Source: Pseudorhodoplanes sp. (GTDB lineage Bacteria; Pseudomonadota; Alphaproteobacteria; Rhizobiales; Xanthobacteraceae). Taken from it: 64,000 nucleotides of DNA. The DNA lies in contig JAVSMS010000001.1 in assembly GCA_032027085.1 (NCBI GenBank), positions 1,690,332-1,754,331 on the forward strand, written 5' to 3'. Below are positions 17,309 to 30,496 of the stretch, in pieces. The translations under genes were made by a program, and so were the position numbers. How positions within the stretch are numbered: position 1 is the first letter of the stretch; each line of letters opens with the position of its first letter. The notes under the pieces are model-generated. The model did no database searches. It worked only from the letters and a program-made list of their open reading frames with translations, and was not told the origin of the DNA.

Positions 17309-18460
17309 ATGCCCGACAGCGACCCTTCCAGTAGCAGCAGCACGACGGACCGGAGCATCGAACCGCGCAATCTGCCCGCCGTCATACCCGCGTCGGCGGA
17401 CAGCCCGCGCGAAGGCGGCGAGAGCATCTTCAGCCGCTGGTTCCGTACGCTGTTCGGCTGGCGAGCCGGCACCGTGCGTGCCGATCTCAAGGTTGTGCTG
17501 GACGAAGCCGCACCGACCAACACCGGTTTCTCGCCTGAAGAAATCACGATGCTCAGGAATATTCTTGGGTTGCGTGAAAGGCGCATCTCCGACGTCATGG
17601 TCCCGCGCGCCGACATTGTTGCGGTTCAGCAGGAAATTGCGATCGGCGAACTGGTCAAGGTGTTCGAAGGCGCCGGACATTCGCGCCTCGTCGTATTCAA
17701 CGATACGCTTGATGATCCGGTCGGCATGGTCCATATCCGCGACCTGATCGCCTTCATGACCGCATGCGCCACGGTATCACCGGCGGCCAAGACCAGGCGC
17801 AGGAAGTCTGCTTCCTCGGGACTCGACCTGAAGGCGATCGATCTATCCATGCCGCTCTCGGCCGCAAAGATCGTCCGCCCGATTCTGTTCGTGCCGCCCT
17901 CGATGCCGGCTATCGATCTGTTAGCCAAGATGCAGGCGACGCGTATTCATCTGGCACTTGTTGTCGACGAATATGGCGGAACCGACGGCATCGTTTCGAT
18001 CGAGGACATTGTTGAGCAGATTGTCGGAGAAATCGACGACGAGCACGACGACGATGAAGCACCGAGCGTGGTGCAACAGACAGACGGCTCATTCATCGCG
18101 GATGCGCGCGCCAATCTCGAAGATGTCATCGCCATTATCGGGAATGGCTTTAATGTCGGCGAGGCGGCGAAAGAGGTCGATACATTAGGCGGTTATCTGG
18201 TCACGCAGGTCGGCCGCGTCCCAGTGCGCGGCGAATTGGTGCCCGGGCCTGGCACATTTGAATTCGAGGTTCTGGACGCTGATCCCCGCCGCGTGAAGAA
18301 AGTGAAGATTCATTCCGGCAAGATTCCTCGCCCATCGCGCACCCGCGAACGGCGCGCGCCTGCGAGCTCGGCCTCCGGAAAGCAGAGCGCCGGCGAAAAA
18401 CGGACGCCTGATGCGGCGGCTGCATCCGATCCGCCCACAAGCGGCCCGCAGCAATCGTGA
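17309..18460 (+). CDS. CBS-domain hemolysin/CorC-like protein
   Basis: A 383-residue soluble protein. After a Ser-rich N-terminus comes a helix with RERRISDVMVPRADI, which opens a pair of CBS domains (about residues 95-235), followed by a CorC_HlyC transporter-associated domain. The C-terminal tail is basic and Pro/Ser-rich and looks disordered. It lacks the DUF21 membrane domain, so it is the short CorC type linked to Mg/Co efflux or lipoprotein processing. Its last bases overlap the GTG start of lnt (GTGA). Confidence 0.9.
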   Translation: MPDSDPSSSSSTTDRSIEPRNLPAVIPASADSPREGGESIFSRWFRTLFGWRAGTVRADLKVVLDEAAPTNTGFSPEEITMLRNILGLRERRISDVMVPRADIVAVQQEIAIGELVKVFEGAGHSRLVVFNDTLDDPVGMVHIRDLIAFMTACATVSPAAKTRRRKSASSGLDLKAIDLSMPLSAAKIVRPILFVPPSMPAIDLLAKMQATRIHLALVVDEYGGTDGIVSIEDIVEQIVGEIDDEHDDDEAPSVVQQTDGSFIADARANLEDVIAIIGNGFNVGEAAKEVDTLGGYLVTQVGRVPVRGELVPGPGTFEFEVLDADPRRVKKVKIHSGKIPRPSRTRERRAPASSASGKQSAGEKRTPDAAAASDPPTSGPQQS

Positions 18461-20052
18461 TCGTCAAACGGCTTGCCCATAGCATCGTGCTGGCCTGGGG
18501 ATGGCGGCGTGCATTCATTGCATTCGCGGCCGGCGCGATTTCAACACTGGCCTTGCCTCCGTTCGACGTCTGGCCGGTGCTGTTCCTGACCTTTCCCATG
18601 ATCGTCTGGCTGATCGACGGGTCGGCTGGCGTGCGCCTTGGCGGCGCCTTGGCGGCCGCGCTCGCCGGATGGTTTTTCGGCTTCGGCTATTTCCTCGCCG
18701 GCCTTTACTGGATCGGATACGCATTCCTCGTCGACGCGAAAACCTTCGGCTGGCTGTTGCCGATAGCCGTCACCGCCCTGCCGGCCGGGCTTGCTGTGTT
18801 CTTCGCTCTCGGTTTCGGTTTCGCGCGACTGATCTGGGTACGTGGGGCGCTACGCATCCTGTCGCTCGCCATCGCATTGACAGCCGCCGAATGGCTGCGC
18901 GGTCATGTCCTGACCGGCTTTCCCTGGAACACACTCGGCTATGCACTGACAGGCCCGCTTGTACTCGCGCAAAGCGCGGCCCTGGTCGGATTGTGGGGTC
19001 TGACCTTCATTGCCGTCGCGGTGTTTGCGAGCCCCGCCACCCTCGCGGACGAGAAGGCCGATATTCGTCGTCGCTGGCTGCCGCTGACGGCCAGTCTCAT
19101 TCTGCTTGCCGGGCTTGCCGGATTTGGCGCCTGGCGGCTCGCCCGCACGCCAACGCAGTTCGTTGACAATGTACGGCTTCGCATCATGCAACCAAACCTG
19201 CCGCAAGACGAAAAATTCAACTATGCGTCGAAGCAGCAGGTCATGAGCCGGTATCTTTCGCTCTCCGACCGCTCAACCGCGCCGGACTCAACCGGCATGC
19301 GCGACGTCACGCATCTGATCTGGCCGGAATCGGCCTTTCCGTTTTTTCTAACCCGCGAAGCGGACGCGCTCGCACAAATTGCGGCGCTCCTCCCACAAGG
19401 CAGCGTTCTGATTACCGGCGCGGCGCGCTTTGCCGAGTCCTCCTCAGGGAAAAGCGGGCGCGCCTACAACTCAATCTATGTTATCGATCACGACGGCACC
19501 GTGCTGTCGGTTTACGACAAGGTACATCTCGTTCCGTTTGGAGAATATCTACCCTTTCAGGACCTGCTCGAAAAAGCCGGCTTTGTTCAGTTGACCAAGG
19601 TGCGGGGTGGCTTCCTTTCCGGCGACCGGCATCGCACTTACAGTGTACCGGGCGCGCCGCGCTTTCTTCCCTTGATATGCTACGAGATCATTTTTCCGCG
19701 CCAGATCGTCCCGGCCGGCGAGCGGCCCGCCTGGCTGCTCAATGTCACCAACGATGCCTGGTTCGGCATCAGCACCGGGCCGCATCAGCATTTCCGGCAG
19801 GCACGGATACGCGCCATCGAGGAAGGCGTGCCGCTTGTTCGCGCCGCCAATAACGGGATCTCCGCTGTGGTCGATCCTGTCGGTCGCGTGGTGCGCGCGC
19901 TCCCGCTCGGAACGGAGGGGCTGCTCGATTCACGGCTGCCGCGTCAGATCGCGCCGCCAATCTACGCCCGGGTCGGAGACAGCGTTGTTGCTCTGATCAT
20001 TGGCGCCCTTTTCGTTTTCGCTATTCGAAACCGCGCGCGACGCAAATATTGA
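18457..20052 (+). CDS. lnt: Apolipoprotein N-acyltransferase
   Basis: A 531-residue inner-membrane enzyme with about six N-terminal helices and a periplasmic nitrilase-fold domain, then a last helix near the C-terminus. The catalytic triad is visible: E291 (WPESAFPF), K355 (YDKVHLVPFGEYLPF) and C408 (LICYE). It adds the third acyl chain to bacterial lipoproteins. The start is GTG at 18457, overlapping the CorC-like stop, so translation is probably coupled. Confidence 0.96.
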   Translation: MIVKRLAHSIVLAWGWRRAFIAFAAGAISTLALPPFDVWPVLFLTFPMIVWLIDGSAGVRLGGALAAALAGWFFGFGYFLAGLYWIGYAFLVDAKTFGWLLPIAVTALPAGLAVFFALGFGFARLIWVRGALRILSLAIALTAAEWLRGHVLTGFPWNTLGYALTGPLVLAQSAALVGLWGLTFIAVAVFASPATLADEKADIRRRWLPLTASLILLAGLAGFGAWRLARTPTQFVDNVRLRIMQPNLPQDEKFNYASKQQVMSRYLSLSDRSTAPDSTGMRDVTHLIWPESAFPFFLTREADALAQIAALLPQGSVLITGAARFAESSSGKSGRAYNSIYVIDHDGTVLSVYDKVHLVPFGEYLPFQDLLEKAGFVQLTKVRGGFLSGDRHRTYSVPGAPRFLPLICYEIIFPRQIVPAGERPAWLLNVTNDAWFGISTGPHQHFRQARIRAIEEGVPLVRAANNGISAVVDPVGRVVRALPLGTEGLLDSRLPRQIAPPIYARVGDSVVALIIGALFVFAIRNRARRKY

Positions 20053-20102
20053 CATTCCGGCGCCGCCGCGCTGCAAGTGGCGTCTGATGCGGCGATTGCA
20101 GC

Positions 20103-20193
20103 GATAATAGGAAGATTATCAGCGATAACCAAGAACATGACCGTCGCCGAAACGGTAATTTACATAATCCCCTCGCAAATCATGTAATTTGCA
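20103..20193. promoter_or_regulatory. Repeat-rich operator-like region before the XRE regulator gene
   Basis: An inverted repeat GATAAT/ATTATC sits at 20103-20108 and 20115-20120. GTAATTTACA (20155-20164) is repeated as GTAATTTGCA (20184-20193), 29 bases apart, and TTACAT (20160-20165) pairs with ATGTAA (20182-20187). The stretch is AT-rich against its surroundings. It may be the regulator's own operator. Confidence 0.45.
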
Positions 20194-20294
20194 ATAAACT
20201 CGACCTTGCCGTGTGGCTGCTATTCTTGGTGTGAGTGGCGGCTTTCCGACACACGTCAGGCACTGTGTAAGACCAGGTAGGTCCGGAGAATTGA

Positions 20295-20702
20295 ATGGTG
20301 AAGAAGGCCCCGAATCCGACCGATAAGCATGTCGGGAGCCGCGTGCGCATGCGACGCATGATGCTGAATATGAGTCAGGAGAAACTGGGCGAGGCGCTTG
20401 GTCTGACCTTCCAGCAGGTGCAAAAATACGAGAAAGGTACGAACCGGATCGGTGCCAGCCGGCTTCAGCAAATTTCTGCCATCCTTCAGGTTCCGGTCTC
20501 GTTTTTTTTCGAAGGCGCCCCCAGCGTAGGCGCGCCGATCCCGGGTATGAGCGAAGCCCCCTCCCCGACCTACATCTCGGATTTTCTGGCGACCTCCGAC
20601 GGACTGGCTCTGACCAAGTCCTTTATGCGGATCAAAGATCCCAAGCTGCGGCGCCGGATTGTTGATCTCGTGGAACAGATCGCCGGAGAAGAAAACCACT
20701 GA
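20295..20702 (+). CDS. XRE-family helix-turn-helix transcriptional regulator
   Basis: A 135-residue protein. The HTH_3 DNA-binding domain covers about residues 12-70 (RMRRMMLNMSQEKLGEALG, then TFQQVQKYEKGTNRIGASRL), followed by a short C-terminal part ending in KLRRRIVDLVEQIAGEE. This type is conserved upstream of metK in rhizobia, but its regulon is not known to me. GGAG lies six bases before the ATG. The 242-nt region upstream holds several short repeats that could be its binding sites. Confidence 0.9.
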   Translation: MVKKAPNPTDKHVGSRVRMRRMMLNMSQEKLGEALGLTFQQVQKYEKGTNRIGASRLQQISAILQVPVSFFFEGAPSVGAPIPGMSEAPSPTYISDFLATSDGLALTKSFMRIKDPKLRRRIVDLVEQIAGEENH

Positions 20703-20757
20703 TCAGCTGCCCATTTCGCCCACATCGATCGCCCACTCAGCCCACATCTTGACCGCG

Positions 20758-20825
20758 CTTGCAGACACTGCAAGAAACACCGCCTCAATCAGACGGTGAA
20801 GTCATAAATTTCACCCCGCGAGGAG
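20758..20825 (+). promoter_or_regulatory. Structured metK leader that may hide the ribosome binding site
   Basis: Two hairpins precede metK: 20758-20764 with 20768-20774 (7 bp, 3-base loop), and 20795-20800 with 20810-20815 (6 bp). CCTC at 20783-20786 can pair with GAGG at 20820-20823, enclosing the second hairpin and covering the AGGAG ribosome binding site (20821-20825). I do not recognise the consensus of a known SAM riboswitch class. Confidence 0.45.
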
Positions 20826-20834
20826 AGCTGAACC

Positions 20835-22109
<1,275 letters not shown>

Positions 22110-22137
22110 GCCTGCCGAACCCGGGTTGAATTTTTGC

Positions 22138-22164
22138 AACGGCCGCATCAAGGATGCGGCCGTT
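22138..22164 (+). promoter_or_regulatory. Perfect 12-bp hairpin abutting the trmB start codon
   Basis: Arms 22138-22149 and 22153-22164 are exactly complementary with a 3-base loop, and the stem ends on the base before the trmB ATG (22165). No T tract follows. It would end or stabilise the metK transcript and at the same time bury any ribosome binding site for trmB. Confidence 0.7.
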
Positions 22165-22878
22165 ATGCATTCTGCCGACAACAAACATAATCAGCGCGCC
22201 CCGGCCGGCGGCGCCTTTTTCGGCCGCCGCAAGGGCAAGAAACTGCGGCAGCATCAGTCCGACCTGTTCGCAACGCTGTTGCCGCGCCTTGCTATCGACC
22301 TGACGCAACCAGCACCGGCAAATCTCGAAAGTCTGTTTCCTGATCGAGTCGATCTGGTGCACCTCGAAATCGGATTCGGCGGCGCCGAGCATCTGATTAC
22401 CGAAGCGGAGCGCAATCCCCGTTGCGGCTTTATCGGCGTGGAGCCCTTCGTCAACGGCATGGCGAAAGCGCTTGCGGCCATCGACAGGAAAGGGCTGCGC
22501 AATATCCGGCTGCACCATGGAGACGCGACCGAACTTATCGCCTGGCTGCCGGACGCGACCGTTTCGCGCGTGGACCTTCTCTATCCGGACCCCTGGCCGA
22601 AGCGGCGGCACTGGAAACGGCGCTTTGTACAGGATGCGACGATCGCCGCGTTGGTCAGTATCCTGCGCCACGGGGGTGAATTCCGCTTTGCCAGCGACAT
22701 TCCTCATTACGTCGCATGGACATTGCGGCGAGCTTTGGCCGCGCCCGGCCTGATCTGGACTGCAGAACGCGCCGACGACTGGCGCACGCCATGGCCGGGT
22801 TTTGGAAGCACGCGGTATGAAGCAAAAGCGATCCGCGAGGGGCGCACGCCCTGTTATCTGATTTTCCGCAAGTGCTGA
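22165..22878 (+). CDS. trmB: tRNA (guanine-N7)-methyltransferase TrmB
   Basis: A 237-residue SAM-dependent methyltransferase that makes m7G46 in tRNA. Visible features are the rhizobial N-terminus (GAFFGRRKGKKLR), the SAM site LEIGFGGAEHL, and DLLYPDPWPKRRHWKRRF, the family signature. The ATG at 22165 gives the usual length, but it follows directly on a 12-bp hairpin and no ribosome binding site is free. The next gene is convergent, 21 nt away. Confidence 0.93.
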   Translation: MHSADNKHNQRAPAGGAFFGRRKGKKLRQHQSDLFATLLPRLAIDLTQPAPANLESLFPDRVDLVHLEIGFGGAEHLITEAERNPRCGFIGVEPFVNGMAKALAAIDRKGLRNIRLHHGDATELIAWLPDATVSRVDLLYPDPWPKRRHWKRRFVQDATIAALVSILRHGGEFRFASDIPHYVAWTLRRALAAPGLIWTAERADDWRTPWPGFGSTRYEAKAIREGRTPCYLIFRKC

Positions 22879-22899
22879 GACAGCCTGGCGGCCGCTGGG

Positions 22900-23988
22900 C
22901 TACTGAATCTGACCGTGTCCGTTCTGCCAGAAGCGCACGACGCGTTGCGCGGTAGACATCGACAGCTTGTCGAAATTCACGGAGGCTGCGTCGAGCGTTG
23001 GCGCTGATTTGCCCCTTGGGCCAAGGCGCAGCAGGATCACGTTCTTGGCCGTCGGCCAGGAATAACCTGCGGCCTTGCACAAGATCAGCACAGGATCGGG
23101 ACGCTCTCCGCCCATCAAGCGATCTACAATATCTACCGGCACTTCGGTGATCTCCGACAGAGCGGCTACGGTCTCGTCATAGGCCTTGGACCGGGCAAAT
23201 TCCACGACCTGCGACTCATCGAGCAAGCCCTCGCGATTAAGGGCGCGAACCTTATCGATCGCCGCCTTGTAGTTGCGGAGCGGCTGCACCTGTCTCGCCA
23301 CTTCATCCGAAACTCTGGCCATCACATGATGGATTTCAGCCTGCGTTTCCGGCCGGGCGGACGCCAACAGGCGTTGCTGCACAACAGCCGTGGCGCGAAC
23401 CAGAAGCTCGCGAAACAGGCGATCCGGGATGTCCGGTCGCTTGGCGACGGCCTCCGCCAATGCGCCATCTGACACCGCCCGATGCACCAGCTTGGAATAA
23501 CCGTCATCCGAGAAGCGCGCGGTCGCATTGCCCGCTACATTGAGAACGACGTCCTCATTGCCGCGCTCCACAAGCACATCTGTCACCGCTTCATCGAGAT
23601 TCTTGCGGTAGGAAATGGCGAACAGATGTGCCTGGGTTTTGGTTGATGCGATTTTCGTCAGATCGGCGGACTCGAGCCGCGGCGATTGCATCAAGACGGG
23701 GCCGGCAACCGAAATCTCATCATCATTGGCGAGCCGGCGCAGAACCCCGCGCGGAGCGTTGCCGAGCGGCGCCAGCCTCCGGGACAACTCAGCCCTGGCT
23801 TTGGTCTCGATTTCAGCGATGAGCCGCAGCAGGACATCGTCAAAAAGTTTGACCTGCTCTTCATTGAAATAGGTCGAGCCATCGAGAAACAGGGAGGTAA
23901 TTCTGCGGAGGGTTTCGCCGCGTTTTTGGGCATCACCACGCTGAAGCGCATCTTCGATTTCTGGAATCAGCGAGCGCGCTGCTGTCAT
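22900..23988 (-). CDS. DUF2336 domain protein
   Basis: A 362-residue soluble protein, largely alpha-helical, matching the alphaproteobacterial DUF2336 family (EIEDALQRGDAQKRGETLRRIT at the N-terminus; a central run of HEAT-like helices; a C-terminal segment GYSWPTAKNVILLRLG). I know of no established function. The ATG at 23988 is preferred to a TTG two codons upstream. It is transcribed away from rimP, so the 310-nt gap at 23989-24298 holds divergent promoters. Confidence 0.8.
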   Translation of the reverse strand: MTAARSLIPEIEDALQRGDAQKRGETLRRITSLFLDGSTYFNEEQVKLFDDVLLRLIAEIETKARAELSRRLAPLGNAPRGVLRRLANDDEISVAGPVLMQSPRLESADLTKIASTKTQAHLFAISYRKNLDEAVTDVLVERGNEDVVLNVAGNATARFSDDGYSKLVHRAVSDGALAEAVAKRPDIPDRLFRELLVRATAVVQQRLLASARPETQAEIHHVMARVSDEVARQVQPLRNYKAAIDKVRALNREGLLDESQVVEFARSKAYDETVAALSEITEVPVDIVDRLMGGERPDPVLILCKAAGYSWPTAKNVILLRLGPRGKSAPTLDAASVNFDKLSMSTAQRVVRFWQNGHGQIQ

Positions 23989-24102
23989 TTTCAACGGGTC
24001 CGAGCCGGAACGAGCGGGAATCAGCGGAAAGGTAGGCCTCGAATCTGAATGAAGAGTTAGTTCCGCCCCTCTCCTCGCTCCGCTTGCCGCTCCGCCCGGC
24101 CC

Positions 24103-24130
24103 TTGCGGAAAGTCAGAAAGCCGCTATATT
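24103..24130 (+). promoter_or_regulatory. Sigma-70-like promoter ahead of the rimP operon
   Basis: TTGCGG (24103-24108) and TATATT (24125-24130) are 16 bases apart. Transcription would begin near 24137, just before a chain of hairpins. It is the best promoter match in the gap between the DUF2336 gene and rimP. Confidence 0.6.
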
Positions 24131-24136
24131 TCGCCA

Positions 24137-24220
24137 GTCTAGTTATGGACATCTCATAACATCCGGATGTGATCCGGATGGCTTTTGAGAGTGGGCCCCA
24201 CCCGGGACCCGCTCTTTTTT
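24137..24220 (+). ncRNA. Candidate terminated leader/small RNA before rimP
   Basis: Downstream of the promoter come three stems in a row: 24142-24147 with 24155-24160 (6 bp); ATCCGGAT at 24161-24168 with its copy at 24172-24179 (8 bp, 3-base loop); and 24188-24195 with 24208-24215 (8 bp, one G-U) followed by six T at 24215-24220. The last is a standard intrinsic terminator 78 nt before rimP. The unit could be an attenuator for the rimP-nusA-infB operon or a free RNA of about 80 nt. Confidence 0.6.
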
Positions 24221-24298
24221 GTTACCTAAACGGCCATCGGACAATCCGGCGGCTGACCGGGAGGCCTTCCTCAGGAGAGGCCGGGAACATTTTTCTGA

Positions 24299-25021
24299 AT
24301 GGGCATGACGACTGATCCGACCCGCACTGCCGATCCCCGCTTGATCATCGAGCCGGGCCTGGCTGCGCGCGTTGCCGTGATTGCGGAACCGGTCATCGAG
24401 GGCCTCGGGTTTCGTCTGGTGCGCGTGCGGGTGACCGGGGCTGAAGGATGTACTGTGCAGATCATGGCCGAACGGCCGGACGGAACCCTGACCATCGACG
24501 ATTGCGAGAATCTGTCACGGGCGCTGTCGCCGGTCTTGGACGTGGCCGACCCGGTGGGCCGGTCTTATCGCCTGGAGGTTTCCTCACCCGGCATGGATCG
24601 CCCGCTGGTACGCAAATCGGATTTTGAGCGTTACATTGGCCATCTGGCCAAAATTGAAATGTCCGTTCCGGCGGAGGGCCGCAAGCGGTTCCGGGGCATC
24701 CTGATGGGTGTCGAAGCGGATGCCGTGCGGCTGCACCGCGATGACGCAAAGGCCGACGAGAATGCCGACGTCTTGCTGCCGGTCGAGGACATGGCAGAGG
24801 CAAAGCTTGTCTTGACCGATGCCCTGATCACCGAAGCCCTGCGCCGGGACAAGGCCGCAAAACGTGAGGCTGAGGAACGCGAAATTCTGGAAGCCGCGAA
24901 CGAAAACGATCCGCGCGAGCCGCACCGCAATGGAAAGCGCCGGGCGGGCCGCGCAAACCCTAAGAACTTCCGGCCAGACGGCACAAAGAAACGCCGCCCG
25001 GCCCAGCACGAAGGAGAGTAG
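24299..25021 (+). CDS. rimP: Ribosome maturation factor RimP
   Basis: A 240-residue protein with the RimP fold: an N-terminal domain ([15 protein letters not shown]) and a C-terminal SH3-like domain beginning near [15 protein letters not shown]. The tail beyond about residue 190 is Lys/Arg-rich and likely disordered, an alphaproteobacterial extension. RimP binds the 30S subunit during assembly. Two ATGs (24299 and 24305) are possible and neither has a strong ribosome binding site. nusA follows after 3 nt. An intrinsic terminator lies just upstream, so attenuation is plausible. Confidence 0.92.
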   Translation: MGMTTDPTRTADPRLIIEPGLAARVAVIAEPVIEGLGFRLVRVRVTGAEGCTVQIMAERPDGTLTIDDCENLSRALSPVLDVADPVGRSYRLEVSSPGMDRPLVRKSDFERYIGHLAKIEMSVPAEGRKRFRGILMGVEADAVRLHRDDAKADENADVLLPVEDMAEAKLVLTDALITEALRRDKAAKREAEEREILEAANENDPREPHRNGKRRAGRANPKNFRPDGTKKRRPAQHEGE

Positions 25022-25024
25022 CCC

Positions 25025-26635
25025 ATGGCTGCCGTCAGCGCCAACAAACTCGAACTGCTGCAGATTGCAGATGCCGTCGCGCGCGAGAAGTCGATCGACC
25101 GTTCGATTGTGATCGCGGCGATGGAAGACGCGATCGCCAAAGCGGCGCGATCCCGCTATGGCAGCGAGACCGAAGTCCGCGCCGAGATCGATCAGAAGAA
25201 AGGTGAGCTCCGTTTATCCCGCCATATGCTGGTCGTGGAAAATGTCGAGAACCCGTCGAACCAGATGAGCCTCGAGGATGCCCGCCGTCTTAACCCGGCA
25301 GCGCAGATTGGCGACACAATCGCCGACGCCCTCCCCCCACTCGAATACGGCCGCATCGCCGCGCAATCGGCAAAGCAGGTCATCGTGCAGAAGGTGCGCG
25401 AGGCCGAGCGCGACAGGCAGTATTCCGAATACAAGGATCGCATCAGCGACATCGTCAACGGTATCGTCAAGCGCGTCGAATACGGCAACGTCATCGTCGA
25501 TCTCGGTCGTGGCGAAGCCATCATCCGCCGCGATGAGATGCTGCCGCGCGAAGTCTTCCGTAACGGCGACCGCGTGCGCGCCTATATCTACGACGTGCGC
25601 CGTGAACCGCGCGGACCGCAGATTTTTCTGTCGCGCACGCATCCGCAATTCATGGCCAAGTTGTTCGCGCAGGAAGTACCGGAAATTTATGACGGCATTG
25701 TTGAAGTGAAGGCGGTGGCCCGCGATCCGGGCTCGCGCGCCAAGATTGCCGTCATTTCGCGCGATTCCTCAGTCGACCCGGTTGGCGCGTGCGTCGGCAT
25801 GCGCGGCTCGCGCGTGCAGGCTGTGGTGAACGAATTGCAGGGCGAGAAGATCGACATCATTCCCTGGTCGCAGGACATCGCGACATTCGTCGTCAACGCG
25901 CTGGCGCCCGCCGAAGTCGCCAAGGTGGTGCTCGACGAAGACAAGGAGCGTATTGAAGTTGTGGTTCCGGATGCCCAATTGTCGCTTGCGATCGGCCGGC
26001 GCGGCCAGAATGTGCGTCTCGCCTCTCAGCTCACCGGCTGGGACATCGACATTCTGACCGAACAGGAAGAATCCGAACGGCGTCAGACCGAGTTCCAGAA
26101 CCGCACCAAGACCTTCATGGAAGCGCTGGACGTCGATGAAGTCGTCGGACAGCTCCTTGCCTCGGAAGGCTTCAATTCGGTGGAAGAATTGCTCCTGGTC
26201 GATGCCAAGGAAATTGCCGGCATCGAAGGTTTCGATGAAGAAACGGCGCAGGAACTGCAGGCTCGTGCCCGCGAATATCTGGAGCGCATCGAAGGCGAGT
26301 ACGATGCAAAGCGCCGAGAGCTCGGCGTCGCCGATGACGTGAAAGAGGTTCCGGGCGTCACCTCGCCGATGCTGGTGAAATTCGGCGAAAATGACATCAA
26401 AACCGTGGAGGATCTTGCCGGTGCCGCCACCGACGATCTTATCGGTTGGACCGAACGCAAGGACGGCGAGACCACCCGCCATCCGGGGATTCTCGACGGC
26501 TTCGAATTGTCGCGTGAGGAAGCCGAGGCGATCATCATGCAGGCCCGCGTCAAGGCCGGCTGGATCAGCGAGGCGGATCTCGCTTCGCAATCGACAGAAG
26601 GCGAGCCGGAAGAGACGGCGGAAGCCCAGAGCTGA
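25025..26635 (+). CDS. nusA: Transcription termination/antitermination factor NusA
   Basis: A 536-residue protein with an N-terminal RNA polymerase-binding domain, an S1 domain (about residues 135-200), two KH domains containing [12 protein letters not shown] and [13 protein letters not shown], and C-terminal acidic repeat/helix-hairpin regions (about 350-530). It controls pausing and termination and acts in rRNA antitermination. AAGGAG lies nine bases before the ATG. In enterobacteria NusA feeds back on this operon, which gives interest to the leader ahead of rimP. Confidence 0.97.
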   Translation: MAAVSANKLELLQIADAVAREKSIDRSIVIAAMEDAIAKAARSRYGSETEVRAEIDQKKGELRLSRHMLVVENVENPSNQMSLEDARRLNPAAQIGDTIADALPPLEYGRIAAQSAKQVIVQKVREAERDRQYSEYKDRISDIVNGIVKRVEYGNVIVDLGRGEAIIRRDEMLPREVFRNGDRVRAYIYDVRREPRGPQIFLSRTHPQFMAKLFAQEVPEIYDGIVEVKAVARDPGSRAKIAVISRDSSVDPVGACVGMRGSRVQAVVNELQGEKIDIIPWSQDIATFVVNALAPAEVAKVVLDEDKERIEVVVPDAQLSLAIGRRGQNVRLASQLTGWDIDILTEQEESERRQTEFQNRTKTFMEALDVDEVVGQLLASEGFNSVEELLLVDAKEIAGIEGFDEETAQELQARAREYLERIEGEYDAKRRELGVADDVKEVPGVTSPMLVKFGENDIKTVEDLAGAATDDLIGWTERKDGETTRHPGILDGFELSREEAEAIIMQARVKAGWISEADLASQSTEGEPEETAEAQS

Positions 26636-26651
26636 GGATTGTCGCAAGGGA

Positions 26652-27346
26652 ATGCTGGCACGCGTGATAGAAAGCGAACTCGATAGCGGGCCCCGCGAAA
26701 GGGGAACCGAGCGGTTTTGCGTTGTCACGCGGGCGGTCAAGCCGATCGACGACCTGATCCGTTTTGTCGTGGCGCCGGATGGCTCGGTCGTTCCGGACCT
26801 CAAGCATCGATTGCCCGGACGCGGGGTATGGGTCACCGCGACCCGCGACGCCCTCACCGAAGCGGTCCGCAAGAAAGCTTTTGCGCGGGGATTCAAGGCC
26901 GAGATTCGGACCACAGCGGAGCTGGCGGGGTTCACTGAAAACCTGCTGGTAAAGTCGGCCCTCGACGCCTTGGCCATGGCCGGAAAAGCCGGTTGCGTGA
27001 TTACCGGCTTTTCCAAGGTTGAAGCCGCCATCGCGGATCACGAAATTGCCGCCGTACTGCATGGCAAGGATGCATCCGCCGATGGAATTCGGAAGATCGA
27101 GGCAGCCTTGCACCGCCATGGCGTCGAAAACGCCGGAGAAATCGTGGTTATCGACGAATTCACGACGGATGATTTGGATTTGGCACTGGGGCGGTCAAAT
27201 GTGGTACATGCAGCCCTGCTTGCCGGGCCGGCGGGCAAGGCATTTCTGACGAGATTGCAGCGCCTGAGGCGCTTTCGGGCCGGCGACCCCGGCAAGCCGG
27301 GGCGCGGCGAAACGCGGCACGAAGGTGCCCGGAGACTGGATTCGGA

Positions 27347-27350
<4 letters not shown>
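26652..27350 (+). CDS. RNA-binding protein YlxR (DUF448) with L7Ae-like domain
   Basis: A 232-residue protein. The N-terminal half is the YlxR/DUF448 domain ([12 protein letters not shown], then [15 protein letters not shown]), and the C-terminal half looks like a ribosomal L7Ae/L30e-type RNA-binding domain ([21 protein letters not shown]). Such fusions are standard in alphaproteobacteria between nusA and infB. The ATG at 26652 follows AAGGG very closely. The stop overlaps the infB ATG by 4 nt. It probably binds RNA in ribosome assembly, but its exact role is not settled. Confidence 0.88.
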
Positions 27351-29923
<2,573 letters not shown>

Positions 29924-30052
29924 GTCCGAATCTCAGGCGCGCGATGAAATGACGGCCGTCGTCGGGAATTGCCCCGGCGCGCCGTTCACAAAGAGCAAAA
30001 TCAGGAATGAATGCATGTCCGGATATGTTCCGGGCATGTCAGGTGAGCGCTC

Positions 30053-30466
30053 ATGGCAAAGCAGCATCAGACCCGAAGCGACAAGGGACCGTCGCAACGC
30101 CAGTTGCGCGTCGGCGAACTGATTCGTCACGCCATAGCGGACATGCTGACGCGCGGCGACATTCACGATCCGGTTCTCGAGGGGCACCTAGTCACGATTC
30201 CCGAAGTCCGCATGACTGCCGATCTGCGGCAGGCGACGATCTATGTCATGCCGCTGGGCGGCCGCGACGTGACGGAGGTCATCGACGCACTCAACCACAA
30301 CAAAAAGTTCCTGCGCGGAGAAATCGCGCATCGCGTTAATTTAAAATTTGCTCCCGATATTCGCTTCCGCGTTGACGAACGATTCGACGAAGCGGAACGG
30401 ATCGAGAAGATATTGCGAACACCACGCGTCCGCCGCGACATCGAAAATACCAGCGGCGAAGACTGA
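30053..30466 (+). CDS. rbfA: Ribosome-binding factor A
   Basis: A 137-residue KH-like protein ([17 protein letters not shown] at the N-terminus; [18 protein letters not shown] near the end) that binds 30S subunits and is needed for 16S rRNA 5' end maturation. Length and motifs are typical. AGGTGAG lies about five bases before the ATG. It sits in the conserved infB-rbfA-truB order. Confidence 0.95.
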   Translation: MAKQHQTRSDKGPSQRQLRVGELIRHAIADMLTRGDIHDPVLEGHLVTIPEVRMTADLRQATIYVMPLGGRDVTEVIDALNHNKKFLRGEIAHRVNLKFAPDIRFRVDERFDEAERIEKILRTPRVRRDIENTSGED

Positions 30467-30496
30467 ACGCGTCCGCCGAGAACAGAACGGAAAAAG

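Noticed and set aside
20703-20834. A known SAM riboswitch before metK
   Set aside because: The leader is structured but I could not match the consensus of the SAM-II or SAM/SAH classes, so it is reported only as an unassigned leader.
22138-22164. Simple intrinsic terminator of metK
   Set aside because: There is no T tract, and the trmB start codon follows at once.
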